From NCBI RefSeq assembly GCF_016862515.1, contig NZ_BONC01000001.1, forward strand, positions 248,001-312,000: a DNA stretch of 64,000 nt, in the 5' to 3' direction. Shown piece after piece: positions 44,341 to 53,194 of the stretch; the first letter of the stretch is position 1, and each line of letters starts with the position of its first letter. Below the pieces are notes generated by a model. It was not told where the DNA came from. It was given only the letters and a program-made list of their open reading frames with translations, and made no database searches. The stretch is from Asanoa iriomotensis. GTDB lineage: Bacteria > Actinomycetota > Actinomycetes > Mycobacteriales > Micromonosporaceae. A program made the position numbers and the translations under genes.

Positions 44341-45153
44341 ATGAAGCGATTACTCGCCGTACTGGCCGTCGCGGCCACGACGCTGCTGTTCGCCGCGCCG
44401 GCGCAGGCGGTGACCAACGGCCAACCCGACAACGGCCGCCACCCGTACGTCGGCCTCGCGGTCTTCGACACCCTGGTGGCGGGCCAGCCGGCGCCGGCCT
44501 GGCGGTGCAGCGGCACGCTGCTGTCGCCGACGGTGTTCCTCGTGGCGGGCCACTGCACCGACGGCGCCGTCCGCGCCCGGGTGTGGCTGTCCGAGAACGT
44601 CCAGACCAACACCGAGTACCCGAACAGCGGCGCCACCTCGTACGACGGGACGCCGCACACGTACCCGGGCTACTGCAACTCGCCGTGCGGCAACGGCCTG
44701 GGGGAGTTCGCGCACTTCGACGTCGGGCTGATCGTGCTCTCCGAGCCGGTGCCCGCGTCCGTGGTGAGCGCCTACGGCCAGCTGCCCGCGGTCAACGTGG
44801 CCGACTCGCTCGCCACCGGCACCGGCGTCTCGGTCGTCGGCTACGGCGTACAGGTCAACCAGCGCGGCGGCGGCCAGCCCGTGTGGACGGGTCAGCGGGT
44901 CCGGCTGTACGCGCCGACCGAGGTCTTCGGTGGACAGGAGAACACCGGCGACGAGTTCCTCAAGCTGCGGAGCAACCCGGGCGGCGGGAGCGGCGGCACG
45001 TGCTTCGGCGACTCGGGCGGGCCGATCCTGCTCGGCGACACCGTCCTGGCCGTCAACTCGTTCGTGACCAACAACAACTGCACGGGCGTCACGTACGCGG
45101 CACGCGTCGACCTGGCGCCGGTGCGCGCCTGGATCGACTCGTTCCTGGGTTAG
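44341..45153 (+). CDS. secreted trypsin-like serine protease (S1)
   Basis: This 270-residue exported protease has a signal peptide (1-23, ending APAQA) and an S1 domain with the full catalytic triad: His71 in LVAGHC, Asp127 in HFDVGLI and Ser225 in GDSGGP. No obvious propeptide follows the signal peptide. Cysteines at 56/72, 112/116 and 221 plus the later NNNC suggest disulfides. The ATG at 44341 has AAAGGA at good spacing. It is monocistronic and followed by a strong hairpin. Confidence 0.92.
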   Translation: MKRLLAVLAVAATTLLFAAPAQAVTNGQPDNGRHPYVGLAVFDTLVAGQPAPAWRCSGTLLSPTVFLVAGHCTDGAVRARVWLSENVQTNTEYPNSGATSYDGTPHTYPGYCNSPCGNGLGEFAHFDVGLIVLSEPVPASVVSAYGQLPAVNVADSLATGTGVSVVGYGVQVNQRGGGQPVWTGQRVRLYAPTEVFGGQENTGDEFLKLRSNPGGGSGGTCFGDSGGPILLGDTVLAVNSFVTNNNCTGVTYAARVDLAPVRAWIDSFLG

Positions 45154-45162
45154 GCACGCGTT

Positions 45163-45195
45163 CCCGGCCGCTCACCGATCCGGTGGGCGGCCGGG
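45163..45195 (+). terminator. terminator hairpin after the protease gene
   Basis: CCCGGCCGCTCACCG (45163-45177) pairs with 45181-45195 over 15 positions with one T-G wobble and a 3-base loop, 10 bases after the stop codon. Confidence 0.75.
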
Positions 45196-45290
45196 CCGCA
45201 CAGGTGGTCAGGTTTCGAGAAGTCACCGCCCGGGCCGGCTTCATAGCATGAGAATCAAGCCAGCCGGAACCGGTAGAAAAGGACCTCACG

Positions 45291-45731
45291 ATGCCCACGA
45301 AGAAGGCCGCACGCAGGGACGCGAAGCCCGAGAGCTTCACCGCGGAAGAGCGCGCGGCGATGAAGGAGCGCGCCAAGGAGCTCAGGTCGGCGAAGGGCGG
45401 CCAGGGCGAGGCCGAGCTGCTCGCGAAGATCGCCGAGATGCCGGAGCCCGACCGGGCCCTTGCCGAGCGGGTGCACAAGGTGGTCATGGGCGCCGCGCCG
45501 GAGCTGACACCGAAGACCTGGTACGGGATGCCCGCGTACGCCAAGAACGGCAAGCTGGTCTGCTTCTTCCAGCCGGCGCAGAAGTTCAAGTCGCGCTACG
45601 CCACGTTCGGCTTCGACGCCAACGCCAACCTCGACGAGGGCACCATGTGGCCGACCTCGTACGCGCTGACCAAGCTGACCGCCGCCGACGAGAAGAAGCT
45701 CGCGGCCCTCGTCAAGCAGGCGGTCAGCTGA
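45291..45731 (+). CDS. DUF1801/YdhG-like protein
   Basis: This 146-residue cytoplasmic protein has a charged, lysine-rich N-terminus (~1-50, likely disordered or helical) and a DUF1801/YdhG-type domain, shown by LAERVHKVVMGAAPELTPKTWYGMPAYAKNGKLVCFFQPAQKFKSRYATFGF pieces such as TWYGMPAY. A Fur-/iron-related role was proposed for some relatives, but function is not settled. AAAGGACC precedes the ATG. It converges on the SRPBCC gene with a 5-base gap. Confidence 0.83.
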   Translation: MPTKKAARRDAKPESFTAEERAAMKERAKELRSAKGGQGEAELLAKIAEMPEPDRALAERVHKVVMGAAPELTPKTWYGMPAYAKNGKLVCFFQPAQKFKSRYATFGFDANANLDEGTMWPTSYALTKLTAADEKKLAALVKQAVS

Positions 45732-45736
45732 TCTGG

Positions 45737-46180
45737 TCAGTGCCAGTCACTGATCTTGACGTCGTCGGGTGCCGGCCGGCCGCGGCCGGTCTCGGCGTAG
45801 TCCTTGAGGCTCAGCAGGAACGTCGCCCACTTGGTGCTGCAGTGGTGCATGAACTCCACCGGCTCCCGCCAGCCCTCGTGTCCGAACAGGACGATCGTGT
45901 AGTCGCCCCGGCGGTCCAGGCGCCAGTCGATGTCGGTGCCGATCCACTCCGCGGGGCCCTCGACCACCCGCCAGCGGACGTGCCCGGCCGGGTCCAGCTC
46001 GCGCACCTCGAGGTCGAAGCCGCCGGCCTCGCCGAAGCGCAGCGCGAGCGTCTCGCCGACCTCGCTCTTGCCGACCGTGTCGGTAGTCCACCAGGCGGCG
46101 ATGCCCTCGGGCGTCGCCACGGCGGTGTAGACGTCGTCGAGCGGCGCCACGACGCCGACCCGGTGCAGGATGTCAACCAT
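45737..46180 (-). CDS. SRPBCC/AHSA1-like protein
   Basis: This 147-residue protein has the START/Bet v 1-like fold typical of AHSA1-domain proteins: ILHRVGVVAPLDDVYTAVATPEGIAAWWTTDT at the start, FDLEVRELDPAGHVRWRV, and a C-terminal helix TKWATFLLSLKDYAETG. It has a small-molecule-binding cavity of unknown ligand. It is the third gene of the SRPBCC-ArsR-SRPBCC operon on the minus strand, 12 bases after arsR. Confidence 0.85.
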   Translation of the reverse strand: MVDILHRVGVVAPLDDVYTAVATPEGIAAWWTTDTVGKSEVGETLALRFGEAGGFDLEVRELDPAGHVRWRVVEGPAEWIGTDIDWRLDRRGDYTIVLFGHEGWREPVEFMHHCSTKWATFLLSLKDYAETGRGRPAPDDVKISDWH

Positions 46181-46192
46181 TTCTCTGTCCCT

Positions 46193-46522
46193 TCATGTCA
46201 GATGGTCGCGGAGCGCGGCCAGTGGACCGTCCCAGTCACGGGCCAGCGCCGCGAGGAACTGCTGTGCCACCTTCATCGGCGCGGAGTCCAGCCGGTAGCG
46301 GACCCGGCGCCGCTCCCCCGGCTCGGCGACCACCAGGCCCGCCTCGGCCAGCAGGGCGAGGTGCTTGGCGATCGCCTGTCGGGTGATCGGCAGCTGGGCG
46401 GCGAGGTCGGTCGCGGTGGCCGGGCCGCCGGACGCGAGCGCGGCGAGAATGGCCCGCCGGCTCGGGTCGGCGAGGGCGGCGAAGACCTCCTGCGCCACCG
46501 CCTCCGGGTCAGGCCTGTCCAT
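46193..46522 (-). CDS. ArsR-family (metal-independent) transcriptional repressor
   Basis: This 109-residue winged-helix protein has VFAALADPSRRAILAAL, the recognition region ATDLAAQLPITRQAIAKHLALLAEAGLV and RVRYRLDSAPM. It lacks the cysteine metal-binding motif ELCVCDL of metal-sensing ArsR proteins and belongs to the group paired with SRPBCC genes. It overlaps the upstream SRPBCC gene by 14 bases. It should bind the tandem GCAACC-N4-GGTTGC sites before the operon. Confidence 0.9.
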   Translation of the reverse strand: MDRPDPEAVAQEVFAALADPSRRAILAALASGGPATATDLAAQLPITRQAIAKHLALLAEAGLVVAEPGERRRVRYRLDSAPMKVAQQFLAALARDWDGPLAALRDHLT

Positions 46523-46946
46523 CGAGGTACGCGACCAGTTCGCCCAACTCGTTGGTCCAGCCGTCCGTGTTGCCGCCGAAGGCCGTCTTGTGCTGGTCCG
46601 CCTCCGGAAGCTGCGCGAACCCGGTCTCCACCATCGTCAGCGTGGTGCCGCCGGCGCTGGGCTCGAGCGTGAACTCCACGTAGGTGCGGCGCGGGTCGCC
46701 GTCGGGCAGGCCGTAGATCGGCCAGGTGTAGCCGAAGACCCGCGGCGGCTCCACGCGCTCGATGGTCAGGGTGGCGGTGTCGCCGCTGTCCCAGGTGAGC
46801 TTGGCCCGCCCGCCGACCCGCAGGTCGACCTCGGCCCGGTTGCCGAACCAGGTGCCCAGCCCGTCGGCGGTGGTCAGTGCGGCCCACACCTTCTCCGGCG
46901 CGTGTGCCAGCTCCAGGGTGCGCTCGATCCGGTCGGGAAACGCCAT
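46509..46946 (-). CDS. SRPBCC/AHSA1-like protein, first gene of operon
   Basis: This 145-residue AHSA1-like protein has IERTLELAHAPEKVWAALTTADGLGTWFGNRAEVD, GGRAKLTWDSGDTATLTIERVEPPRVFGYTWP and VEFTLEPSAGGTTLTMVETGF pieces that define the family. AAGGAG lies 7 bases before the ATG. The operon's control region, with two near-identical palindromes, lies directly upstream. Its ligand is unknown; the coupling to ArsR suggests expression in response to a small-molecule signal. Confidence 0.88.
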   Translation of the reverse strand: MAFPDRIERTLELAHAPEKVWAALTTADGLGTWFGNRAEVDLRVGGRAKLTWDSGDTATLTIERVEPPRVFGYTWPIYGLPDGDPRRTYVEFTLEPSAGGTTLTMVETGFAQLPEADQHKTAFGGNTDGWTNELGELVAYLDGQA

Positions 46947-46961
46947 GTCGATCTCCTTATA

Positions 46962-47006
46962 GCAACCACTTGGTTGCCATCCAAGCTATAGCAATCACCT
47001 GGTTGC
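46962..47006. promoter_or_regulatory. two tandem ArsR operators
   Basis: GCAACCACTTGGTTGC (46962-46977) and GCAATCACCTGGTTGC (46991-47006) are 6-bp-arm palindromes with a 4-base centre, 29 bp apart, each preceded by TATA. They lie 15 to 60 bp upstream of the SRPBCC-arsR-SRPBCC operon. Confidence 0.75.
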
Positions 47007-47021
47007 GTCAACCCGCGACGC

Positions 47022-48224
47022 TCAGCCGGTGGTGACGGGCAGCGAGGCGTAGCCACGCAGCACGAGACGGTCGCGGCGCTCGGCCGGGCCGGCCAGGCTC
47101 AGCGCGGGCAGGCTGGCCAGCAGCATGGGGAACGCGACCTGCGCCTCGAGCCGGGCCAGCGGCGCGCCGAGGCAGTAGTGGGCGCCGCCGCCGAACGAGA
47201 CCGGCTGGATGTTGGGGCGGTCCGGGTCGAACCGGTGCGGGTCGGGATAGCGCTCCGGGTCGCGGTTGGCGGCGCCGAGCAGCATCGAGATCTCCGCACC
47301 CTCCGGCAGTGCGAGGCCGTCGTCGAGGTCCAGCGGGGCGCCGGCGAAGCGGGAGGTGAGCTGCACGGGTGAGTCGTACCGCAGGATCTCCTCGACGAAC
47401 GCGGGCGCGAGGCCGGGCTCGGCGCGCAACCGCCCCGCCTGCTCGGGCCGTTCCAGCAGGATCGCCAGGCCCGTGCCGAGCAGGTTGGTGGTGGTCTCGA
47501 AGCCGGCGACCAGCAGCAGCACGAGGTTGGCGAGCAGCTCGTGCCCCGTGAGCCCCGGCCCGTCGGGGTCGTCGTGCGCGGCGACGAGGGCGCTCGTCAG
47601 GTCCTCCCGCGGCGCCCGCCGGCGCTCGACGATCAGGCCGACGAAGTAGTCCTCGAGCTCCCGGCCCGCGACGTCGGCCAGCCGCATCTCCTCCTCGGTG
47701 CTGATCGGCTCGAGCACGACGGTCAGGTCGGCGGCGCGCTGCCGGAACCACGGCCGGTCGGCCTCGGGGATGCCGAGCAGGGCGCAGATGACCCCGATCG
47801 GCAACGGGTACGCGAACGCGCTCATGAAGTCGGCCCGCGGCGGCATCGTGTCGATCAGCTCGTCGACCAGTTCGGCGATGACGTCCCGGAGGGCGGCCAC
47901 CCGCCGGGCGGTGAAGGTGGCCGCGGCGGCCCGGCGCACCCGGGTGTGGTCCGGCGGGTTGGTCATCAGCATGGACAGCACGATCGACGCGACGCCGCGG
48001 TTGGACCGCCAGTCGGGCCAGAACCCGTCGTAGTCGGTGGCGTCGGCGACGCGCAGGCTCGGCTCACGCAGCAGCCGGTTGGTCAGCGCGTGGGTGGTGA
48101 CGAACCAGCGCCCGTCAAGCGCGGTGAAGATCGGCGCGTGCGCGCGGAGCACGTCGTACGCCGGATAAGGATCCTGCCGCCCCTCGGGTGCGAACAGTGA
48201 CGCCAGCGCGCTCTCGAAGTCCAT
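47022..48224 (-). CDS. cytochrome P450
   Basis: This 400-residue soluble bacterial P450 has the I-helix motif LVAGFETTTNLLG, the ExxR helix (FVEEILRYDSPVQ... with the R following), and the heme loop FGGGAHYCLGAPLAR with Cys351 as thiolate ligand. It should hydroxylate a small molecule using ferredoxin partners encoded elsewhere. GGAGAGGA precedes the ATG. It is divergent from an MFS gene with a 90-bp gap; no biosynthetic core enzyme is adjacent, so a link to a pathway is not evident. Confidence 0.94.
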   Translation of the reverse strand: MDFESALASLFAPEGRQDPYPAYDVLRAHAPIFTALDGRWFVTTHALTNRLLREPSLRVADATDYDGFWPDWRSNRGVASIVLSMLMTNPPDHTRVRRAAAATFTARRVAALRDVIAELVDELIDTMPPRADFMSAFAYPLPIGVICALLGIPEADRPWFRQRAADLTVVLEPISTEEEMRLADVAGRELEDYFVGLIVERRRAPREDLTSALVAAHDDPDGPGLTGHELLANLVLLLVAGFETTTNLLGTGLAILLERPEQAGRLRAEPGLAPAFVEEILRYDSPVQLTSRFAGAPLDLDDGLALPEGAEISMLLGAANRDPERYPDPHRFDPDRPNIQPVSFGGGAHYCLGAPLARLEAQVAFPMLLASLPALSLAGPAERRDRLVLRGYASLPVTTG

Positions 48225-48314
48225 CGTGTCCTCTCCAATGCCGACACCTTCGGGGCATTTGTCCGTTAGCTTGATGTTTCGAGCTGGGTTTACCGGCGGG
48301 TGGAAGGGAGCTCC

Positions 48315-49817
48315 ATGTCGAGGGAAGGTCCCCTGGCCGGCCGGTACCCCGCCGTGGCGGTGATGGTCGTCGCCGCGCTCGTGCCGTACCTGGTGCTCTC
48401 GGCCGCGTTGACCCCCATCCTGCCGATCATCTCGCGCGACATCGGGATGAACCTAGAGGAGGCGAACCTGGCGGGTGGCCTGGCCAACGCCGGGTACGCC
48501 CTCGGCACGGTGCTGTCGGTGCAGCTCGCCCAGCACCTGCCACAGCGTCGCATGCTGATCGTCTACGCCACCGTCCTCGTGATCGGCTCCGTGCTCGCCG
48601 CCGCCGCGACTGGACCCGTCATGTTCATCTCCGGTCACATCCTCCAGGGCGTGTGCACCAGCCTCCTGCTGATCGCGGCGGTGCCGCCGCTGGTCACCGG
48701 CTTCCCACCGGGCAAGGTGCGCCCCACCGCGGTGATCCTCAACCTGTGCATCTTCGGCGCGGTCGCGCTCGGCCCGCTGATCGGCGGCATCCAGGCCGAC
48801 TCCGACGGTTGGCGACCGCTGTTCTGGGTGATCGCGGGCATCTCCGTCCTCGCGCTGCTGCTGGTGCTCGCCACCTACCAGAACGTGCCGCCGGCCGACC
48901 CCACCTCGACCCGCTCCCCCGTGGCCGTGCTGCTCGCCGCGACCGGCTGCATCGCCGCGTTCTACGGCGCCACGCAACTCCTGACCCACCGGGACCTGAA
49001 CGCCGCGACCCTGGCGCCGCTGTGCGCGGGCGTGGCGCTGATCGTGACGCTGCTGGTGCAGCAGTTCCGGGCCAGGCGGCCCCTGCTCATCCTGCGCCCG
49101 CTGACCAGCACGATGCCGGTCTCCGGCATCATCGTCGCGATGTCCGCGGCCGCCGCGTCCGTCGCGGCGATCGCGCTGTCCGGCGTGCTGCTGACCGACC
49201 GCTACTCGCCGCTCAAGCTGGGCCTGCTCTACCTGCCCGAGTTCGCCGGTGCGGTGATCACCGCGATCCTGTTCGCGGTGCTGTTCACCACCCGCCTGCT
49301 GCACTACTTCGCGCTGTTCGGGCTGGTCTGCCTCATCGCGGGCATCGCGCTGCTGATCGGCACCCTGCCGCCGAGCACGATCGTCACGCTGACGGCCACC
49401 GGGCTCATCGGCATCGGCGTGGGCGCGTCGGTCACGCCCGCCCTGTTCATCGCCGGCTTCTCGCTGCGCAACGCCGCCCTGCAGCGGGTGTTCGCCATCA
49501 TCGAGCTGCTGCGGGCGGTGTCGGCCTTCATGATCGCGCCGATCCTGCTCTACATCGCCACCGTCGCGGGATCGACCCCGGAGAGCGGCATCAAGATCGC
49601 GCTCTGGATCTCCCTGGGCCTCGCGGCCGCCGGCACGCTCGTCGCGGTCTCGCTGTACGCGCTGGGCGGCCTGCGCCCGCCGACGCCGTCGCTGGCCAAC
49701 TGGTTCGGCGGCGAGTCGGCGTGGTACTCACCGCCGCTGTTCGCCGCCGTCCGGCGCGGCGCACACCGGCCGGGGCCTCCGGGTCTCGAGGAGGCCCCGG
49801 AGGCCGCGCGGCCGTGA
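48315..49817 (+). CDS. MFS transporter (DHA2-like)
   Basis: This 500-residue membrane protein has about 14 hydrophobic segments. Features are LSAALTPILPIISRDIGM in TM1, GYALGTVLSVQLAQHLPQRRML in the loop 2-3 area, and IFGAVALGPLIGGIQADSDGWRPLFWVIAG in TM5. The ATG at 48315 has GGAAGGGAG upstream. The C-terminus carries a cytoplasmic Pro/Glu/Arg tail. Its position divergent from the P450 suggests the two may share regulation, for example modification and export of a compound; this is an inference. Confidence 0.88.
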   Translation: MSREGPLAGRYPAVAVMVVAALVPYLVLSAALTPILPIISRDIGMNLEEANLAGGLANAGYALGTVLSVQLAQHLPQRRMLIVYATVLVIGSVLAAAATGPVMFISGHILQGVCTSLLLIAAVPPLVTGFPPGKVRPTAVILNLCIFGAVALGPLIGGIQADSDGWRPLFWVIAGISVLALLLVLATYQNVPPADPTSTRSPVAVLLAATGCIAAFYGATQLLTHRDLNAATLAPLCAGVALIVTLLVQQFRARRPLLILRPLTSTMPVSGIIVAMSAAAASVAAIALSGVLLTDRYSPLKLGLLYLPEFAGAVITAILFAVLFTTRLLHYFALFGLVCLIAGIALLIGTLPPSTIVTLTATGLIGIGVGASVTPALFIAGFSLRNAALQRVFAIIELLRAVSAFMIAPILLYIATVAGSTPESGIKIALWISLGLAAAGTLVAVSLYALGGLRPPTPSLANWFGGESAWYSPPLFAAVRRGAHRPGPPGLEEAPEAARP

Positions 49818-49824
49818 TCCTGCC

Positions 49825-50430
49825 TCAGCGCGGGTCGCGCCACATCGGGTAGAGCGACGGGCCGTCCGGCAGGTCGATCGTGTTCGGCATGCGCCGGAAG
49901 CCGAGCCGCTCGTAGAGGGCGGCGTTGCGCTCGGTGCTCGCCTCGAGGTACGCGGGCCGGCCGGCGGCGTCGAGGTCGGCCAGCCGGTGGCGCAGCAGCG
50001 CGCTGCCGACGCCGGTGCCCTGGTGGTCGGGGTGCACGGCGATGAACGGCAGGTAGGCGTGGCTGCGGTCGTGCGGGTGCCCGGCGACCATGAGCGCGTC
50101 GAGGTCGGCGACCCGCTTGAGCGTCTCGGGGTCGAGGCCCGCCTCGAACGCCGCGCCGAGCCCGCCGTCGTCCTCGGACTCCGGTGCGTCGACGTCGACG
50201 TCGAGCCAGAGGGCGAGGCCGTGGTGGCCGTCGACGGTCTCGGCCCGGCCCGCGGCGAGCGCCAGGTCGACGAACCCGCCGAAGAACACGTGGTGCTCGC
50301 GCGGGCGTCGCGCCTGGTCAGGGAAGACCCAGTCCGCGACCGGGTCGCCCATGAAGGCTTCCGCGATCACCGACTTGAGGGTGGGCACGTCGTCTTGCGT
50401 AGCAAGGCGTACGCGGGGGGTGGTCGACAC
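49825..50430 (-). CDS. GNAT-family N-acetyltransferase
   Basis: This 201-residue protein has a GNAT fold with the acetyl-CoA loop IAVHPDHQGTGVGSALLRHRL and a following YLEASTERNAALYERLGFR element. N-terminal VRLATQDDVPTLKSVIAEAFMGDPVADW is common in acetyltransferases close to those acting on antibiotics or peptides. GTG 50430 has GGAG 6 bases upstream. It converges on the MFS gene with a 7-base gap. The substrate is unknown. Confidence 0.88.
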   Translation of the reverse strand: MSTTPRVRLATQDDVPTLKSVIAEAFMGDPVADWVFPDQARRPREHHVFFGGFVDLALAAGRAETVDGHHGLALWLDVDVDAPESEDDGGLGAAFEAGLDPETLKRVADLDALMVAGHPHDRSHAYLPFIAVHPDHQGTGVGSALLRHRLADLDAAGRPAYLEASTERNAALYERLGFRRMPNTIDLPDGPSLYPMWRDPR

Positions 50431-50523
50431 GTAACTCTCCTGTCGTCCTGGGGGGCTGGGGTGTCGAGTCTGGACCACCACGCGCCGACTGACGACGTTG
50501 GACAGTTGTTCCTGTGGACCGGG

Positions 50524-51657
50524 TCACACGGCCGCCGCAGCCATCCGTTCGACGGCAGCTTCCAGGATCTCGGCGCTCGTGCCGACGTTCATCCGGACGT
50601 AACCGCTGCCCGCGGCGCCGAACCGCGGACCGGGCTCCAGCGCCACGCGGCCCTTGTCGAAGAACAGGTCCCGCGGCCCGGCGCCGGTGCCGATGGCGGA
50701 GCAGTCGAGCCAGGCGAGGAAGGTCGCCTCGGGTGGCGTCCAGGTGACCATGGGCAGCTTGTCGGCGAGCAGCCGGCCGAGCAGCGCGCGCCGGTCGTCG
50801 AGGGTGGCGAGGAGCCGGTCGAGCCACTCCCCGCCGTCGGTGAAGGCGGCGACGCCGGCCAGCACGCCGAAGTGCCCGACGCGCCACGGGGTGTCGACGG
50901 GCAGCCGGCCCACGACGGTGGCCATCCGGGTCGACGCGGTGACGATCGTGGCGCACTTGAGGCCGGCGAGGTTCCAGGCCTTGCTGGCCGACACCAGGCT
51001 GACCGCGACGGCAGCCGCACCCGGGACGGTGAGGATCGGGGTGAACGTCGCGCCCGGCAGCACCAGGGGTGCGTGGATCTCGTCGCTCACGATCGGCACG
51101 CCGTAGGCCGCGGCCAGCCCCACGAGCGCGGTCAACTCGTCGCGGGTGTGCGCGCGGCCCACGGGGTTGTGCGGGTTGCAGAGCACGAACGCGGCCGGGT
51201 GGCCGGCGAACGCACGCTCGAGGCCGGCCAGGTCGAGCCGGCCGTCGACCAGCGGTACCTCGACGACCCGCCCGCCGGCCTCCGGCACCCAGCCGAAGAA
51301 CGGCGGGTAGACGGGCGGGCAGATGACCACGGGGTCGCCCGGCCGGGTCAGGACGCGCAGCAACTCGACGACGCCGACACCGACGTCCGCCACCGCGGTC
51401 ACCGCGCCGGGGTCGATCTCCCAGCTCCACCGCCGAGCCGCGAAGGTGGCCAGGGCCTCGGCCAACGCCGGGACCGGCGCGGGATATCCGGTGTCAGAGC
51501 GCTCGACGGCCGCGCGGAGCGCTTCCTGGACGGGCGGGGCGAGGTCGAAGTCCATCTCGGCGACGGGCAGGGGCAGCACGTCGGCGGGGTGCACCCGCCA
51601 TTTCGCGCTGCGGCGCTCGCGCAGCACCTCGATCGGTGGGACGGGCAGCAGGTCCAT
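50524..51657 (-). CDS. MalY/PatB-family PLP lyase (cystathionine beta-lyase-like)
   Basis: This 377-residue fold-type-I PLP enzyme has the MalY/PatB start RRSAKWRVHPADVLPLPVAEMDF, VGVVELLRVLTRPGDPVVICPPVYPPFF, LCNPHNPVGR and the PLP-lysine motif SASKAWNLAGLKCA. Family members cleave cystathionine or cysteine conjugates to give homocysteine/thiols, pyruvate and ammonia. It may connect with the metXY sulfur pathway metabolically but is not physically linked. It is a single gene with an 28-base gap to the downstream-reading neighbour at 51685. Confidence 0.9.
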   Translation of the reverse strand: MDLLPVPPIEVLRERRSAKWRVHPADVLPLPVAEMDFDLAPPVQEALRAAVERSDTGYPAPVPALAEALATFAARRWSWEIDPGAVTAVADVGVGVVELLRVLTRPGDPVVICPPVYPPFFGWVPEAGGRVVEVPLVDGRLDLAGLERAFAGHPAAFVLCNPHNPVGRAHTRDELTALVGLAAAYGVPIVSDEIHAPLVLPGATFTPILTVPGAAAVAVSLVSASKAWNLAGLKCATIVTASTRMATVVGRLPVDTPWRVGHFGVLAGVAAFTDGGEWLDRLLATLDDRRALLGRLLADKLPMVTWTPPEATFLAWLDCSAIGTGAGPRDLFFDKGRVALEPGPRFGAAGSGYVRMNVGTSAEILEAAVERMAAAAV

Positions 51658-51684
51658 GGTGCCCAGCCTGCCAGGATCGTCAGC

Positions 51685-52317
51685 TCAGCGTTGTGCCGCG
51701 CGGCGGCGCCGCACCGCCTCCAGGGCCCGGCCCAGGTCGTCGCCGGCGACGTCGGCGTCGACGACGCCCTCCTCGAAGTAGTCGCGGACCGCGCCGTGGA
51801 GCAGCAGCAACACCGCGGCCGCGGACGCCAGCAGCAGGGTGACCTCGATGCCCTGCTGGGTGAGCGGGTACCACGTCGGCACGAGGCCCGACCCTCGGGC
51901 GTCGTCGGCGAGGTCGACGCCGATGTAGACCACCTGGCCGAGCAGCGACGTGCAGAGGACACCGAGCGCCGCCCAGCGGGCCGCGCTCAGCGGGCCGCGC
52001 AGCGCGAGCACGATGGCGGCGAGCACGACGGCGGTCGCGAAGCCGGCGAAGACGCTGTAGTCCAGCACCGACCTGGCGTCGATGACGTTGGTCGGGGTCC
52101 TCGGGTCGTCCAGCGAGTAGAGGTAGACCACGGACCGCGCGTTCAGCGCGGCCACCGCCCGCGCGACCGATCCCACGACGACGATGACGAGCAGCCACGA
52201 CACGATCCGCAGCTGGACCGGCCGCTCCGCCACCGCCGCCTTCCGGCAGCGCGGACAGACGGCGCGACCGCCCTCGCGCACCCAACCGTGCCAGCCCAAT
52301 CGGCAGAAGAACCTCAC
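51685..52317 (-). CDS. hypothetical multi-pass membrane protein with N-terminal cysteine motif
   Basis: This 210-residue protein starts with a small cysteine/histidine-rich region (FFCRLGWHGW...CPRC) that could bind zinc, followed by about four membrane helices (IVSWLLVIVVVGSVARAVAAL, VFAGFATAVVLAAIVLAL, WAALGVCTSLLGQVVYIGV-like, VTLLLASAAAVLLLLHG). A cytoplasmic acidic-then-basic C-terminal tail ends the protein. I do not recognise a family. It begins at GTG 52317 and lies upstream of the MalY-like gene on the same strand. Confidence 0.68.
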   Translation of the reverse strand: MRFFCRLGWHGWVREGGRAVCPRCRKAAVAERPVQLRIVSWLLVIVVVGSVARAVAALNARSVVYLYSLDDPRTPTNVIDARSVLDYSVFAGFATAVVLAAIVLALRGPLSAARWAALGVLCTSLLGQVVYIGVDLADDARGSGLVPTWYPLTQQGIEVTLLLASAAAVLLLLHGAVRDYFEEGVVDADVAGDDLGRALEAVRRRRAAQR

Positions 52318-52390
52318 AACCGGAAATCCTCGCGGAACGCCCCGGCCGGCACCTCCCCTGTTCGGCCCGTTGCCGGGCGTCGCCCCCCGG

Positions 52391-53194
52391 TCAGCCCGTG
52401 GGCGAGGTCGGTGTGTGGGGTGGAGTCAGGTCGCGGGAGGCGCGGGCGATCACGGCGATCGCCGTGCGGCGCGGGAGCAGCCGGGACATCAGCGCCGAGG
52501 AGACGCGCATGCCGAGGCCCGGCACCACGCGCGGGCCGCGGCCCAGGCCACGCAGCGCCGCCCGGACCACCTGGTCCGGCGTCTGTGTCCCGGGCGCCGG
52601 CCTGGTCTTCGCGCCGGCGAGGTTGGGGGTCGAGACGGCACCCGCGACGCAGGTGAGGACGTCGACGCCGGTGCCGCGCAGCTCAGCCCAGAGGCCCTCG
52701 GCCAGGATGGCCCCGAACGCCTTGGTGGCGGCGTACACGGTGATCGGTGGTGAGCCCTGCATCCCGGCCAGGGACGACATCACGACGAAGCCGCCGCGTC
52801 CCCTTGCCACCATCGGCGGCAGGAAGCGGTGGGCGAGGTCGAGCGGCATCCGGCAGTTGAGATCGACGGCGCGGCGGGTGAGGGCGGGGTCCATCTCGAC
52901 GAACGAACCGATCGGCGAGTACGCGGCGTTGGCCACGACGAGCCCGACGTCCCGCCCGACCGCGGCGTCGGTGACCGCGCGCAGCCCGTCCATTGTCGAC
53001 AGATCGGCGGCGACGGTGACCGTCTCCGTGGTCAGTGCGTCGGCGAGGGCGGTCAAGGGCTCCGCACGGCGGGCGGCGAGGATCAGCTTGAGTCCGCGTG
53101 CGGCGAGCGCGTGGGCAAAGGCGGCGCCGAGGCCCTCGGACGCGCCGGCGACCAGCGCCCAGGGCCCGTAGCGGTCCGCGAAGTCGGCCCTCAC
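52391..53194 (-). CDS. short-chain dehydrogenase/reductase (SDR)
   Basis: This 267-residue classical SDR has the cofactor loop AGASEGLG (16-23), ANAAYSP in place of NAG, the catalytic serine at 140-141 and the YxxxK pair Tyr154/Lys158 in VYAATKAFG. The ARR after beta-2 suggests an NADP(H) preference. Its GTG start overlaps the stop of the EXPERA gene by 4 bases, so translation is coupled. Similar SDRs act on lipids or sterol-like ketones, which fits the EXPERA partner, but the substrate is not known. Confidence 0.9.
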   Translation of the reverse strand: MRADFADRYGPWALVAGASEGLGAAFAHALAARGLKLILAARRAEPLTALADALTTETVTVAADLSTMDGLRAVTDAAVGRDVGLVVANAAYSPIGSFVEMDPALTRRAVDLNCRMPLDLAHRFLPPMVARGRGGFVVMSSLAGMQGSPPITVYAATKAFGAILAEGLWAELRGTGVDVLTCVAGAVSTPNLAGAKTRPAPGTQTPDQVVRAALRGLGRGPRVVPGLGMRVSSALMSRLLPRRTAIAVIARASRDLTPPHTPTSPTG

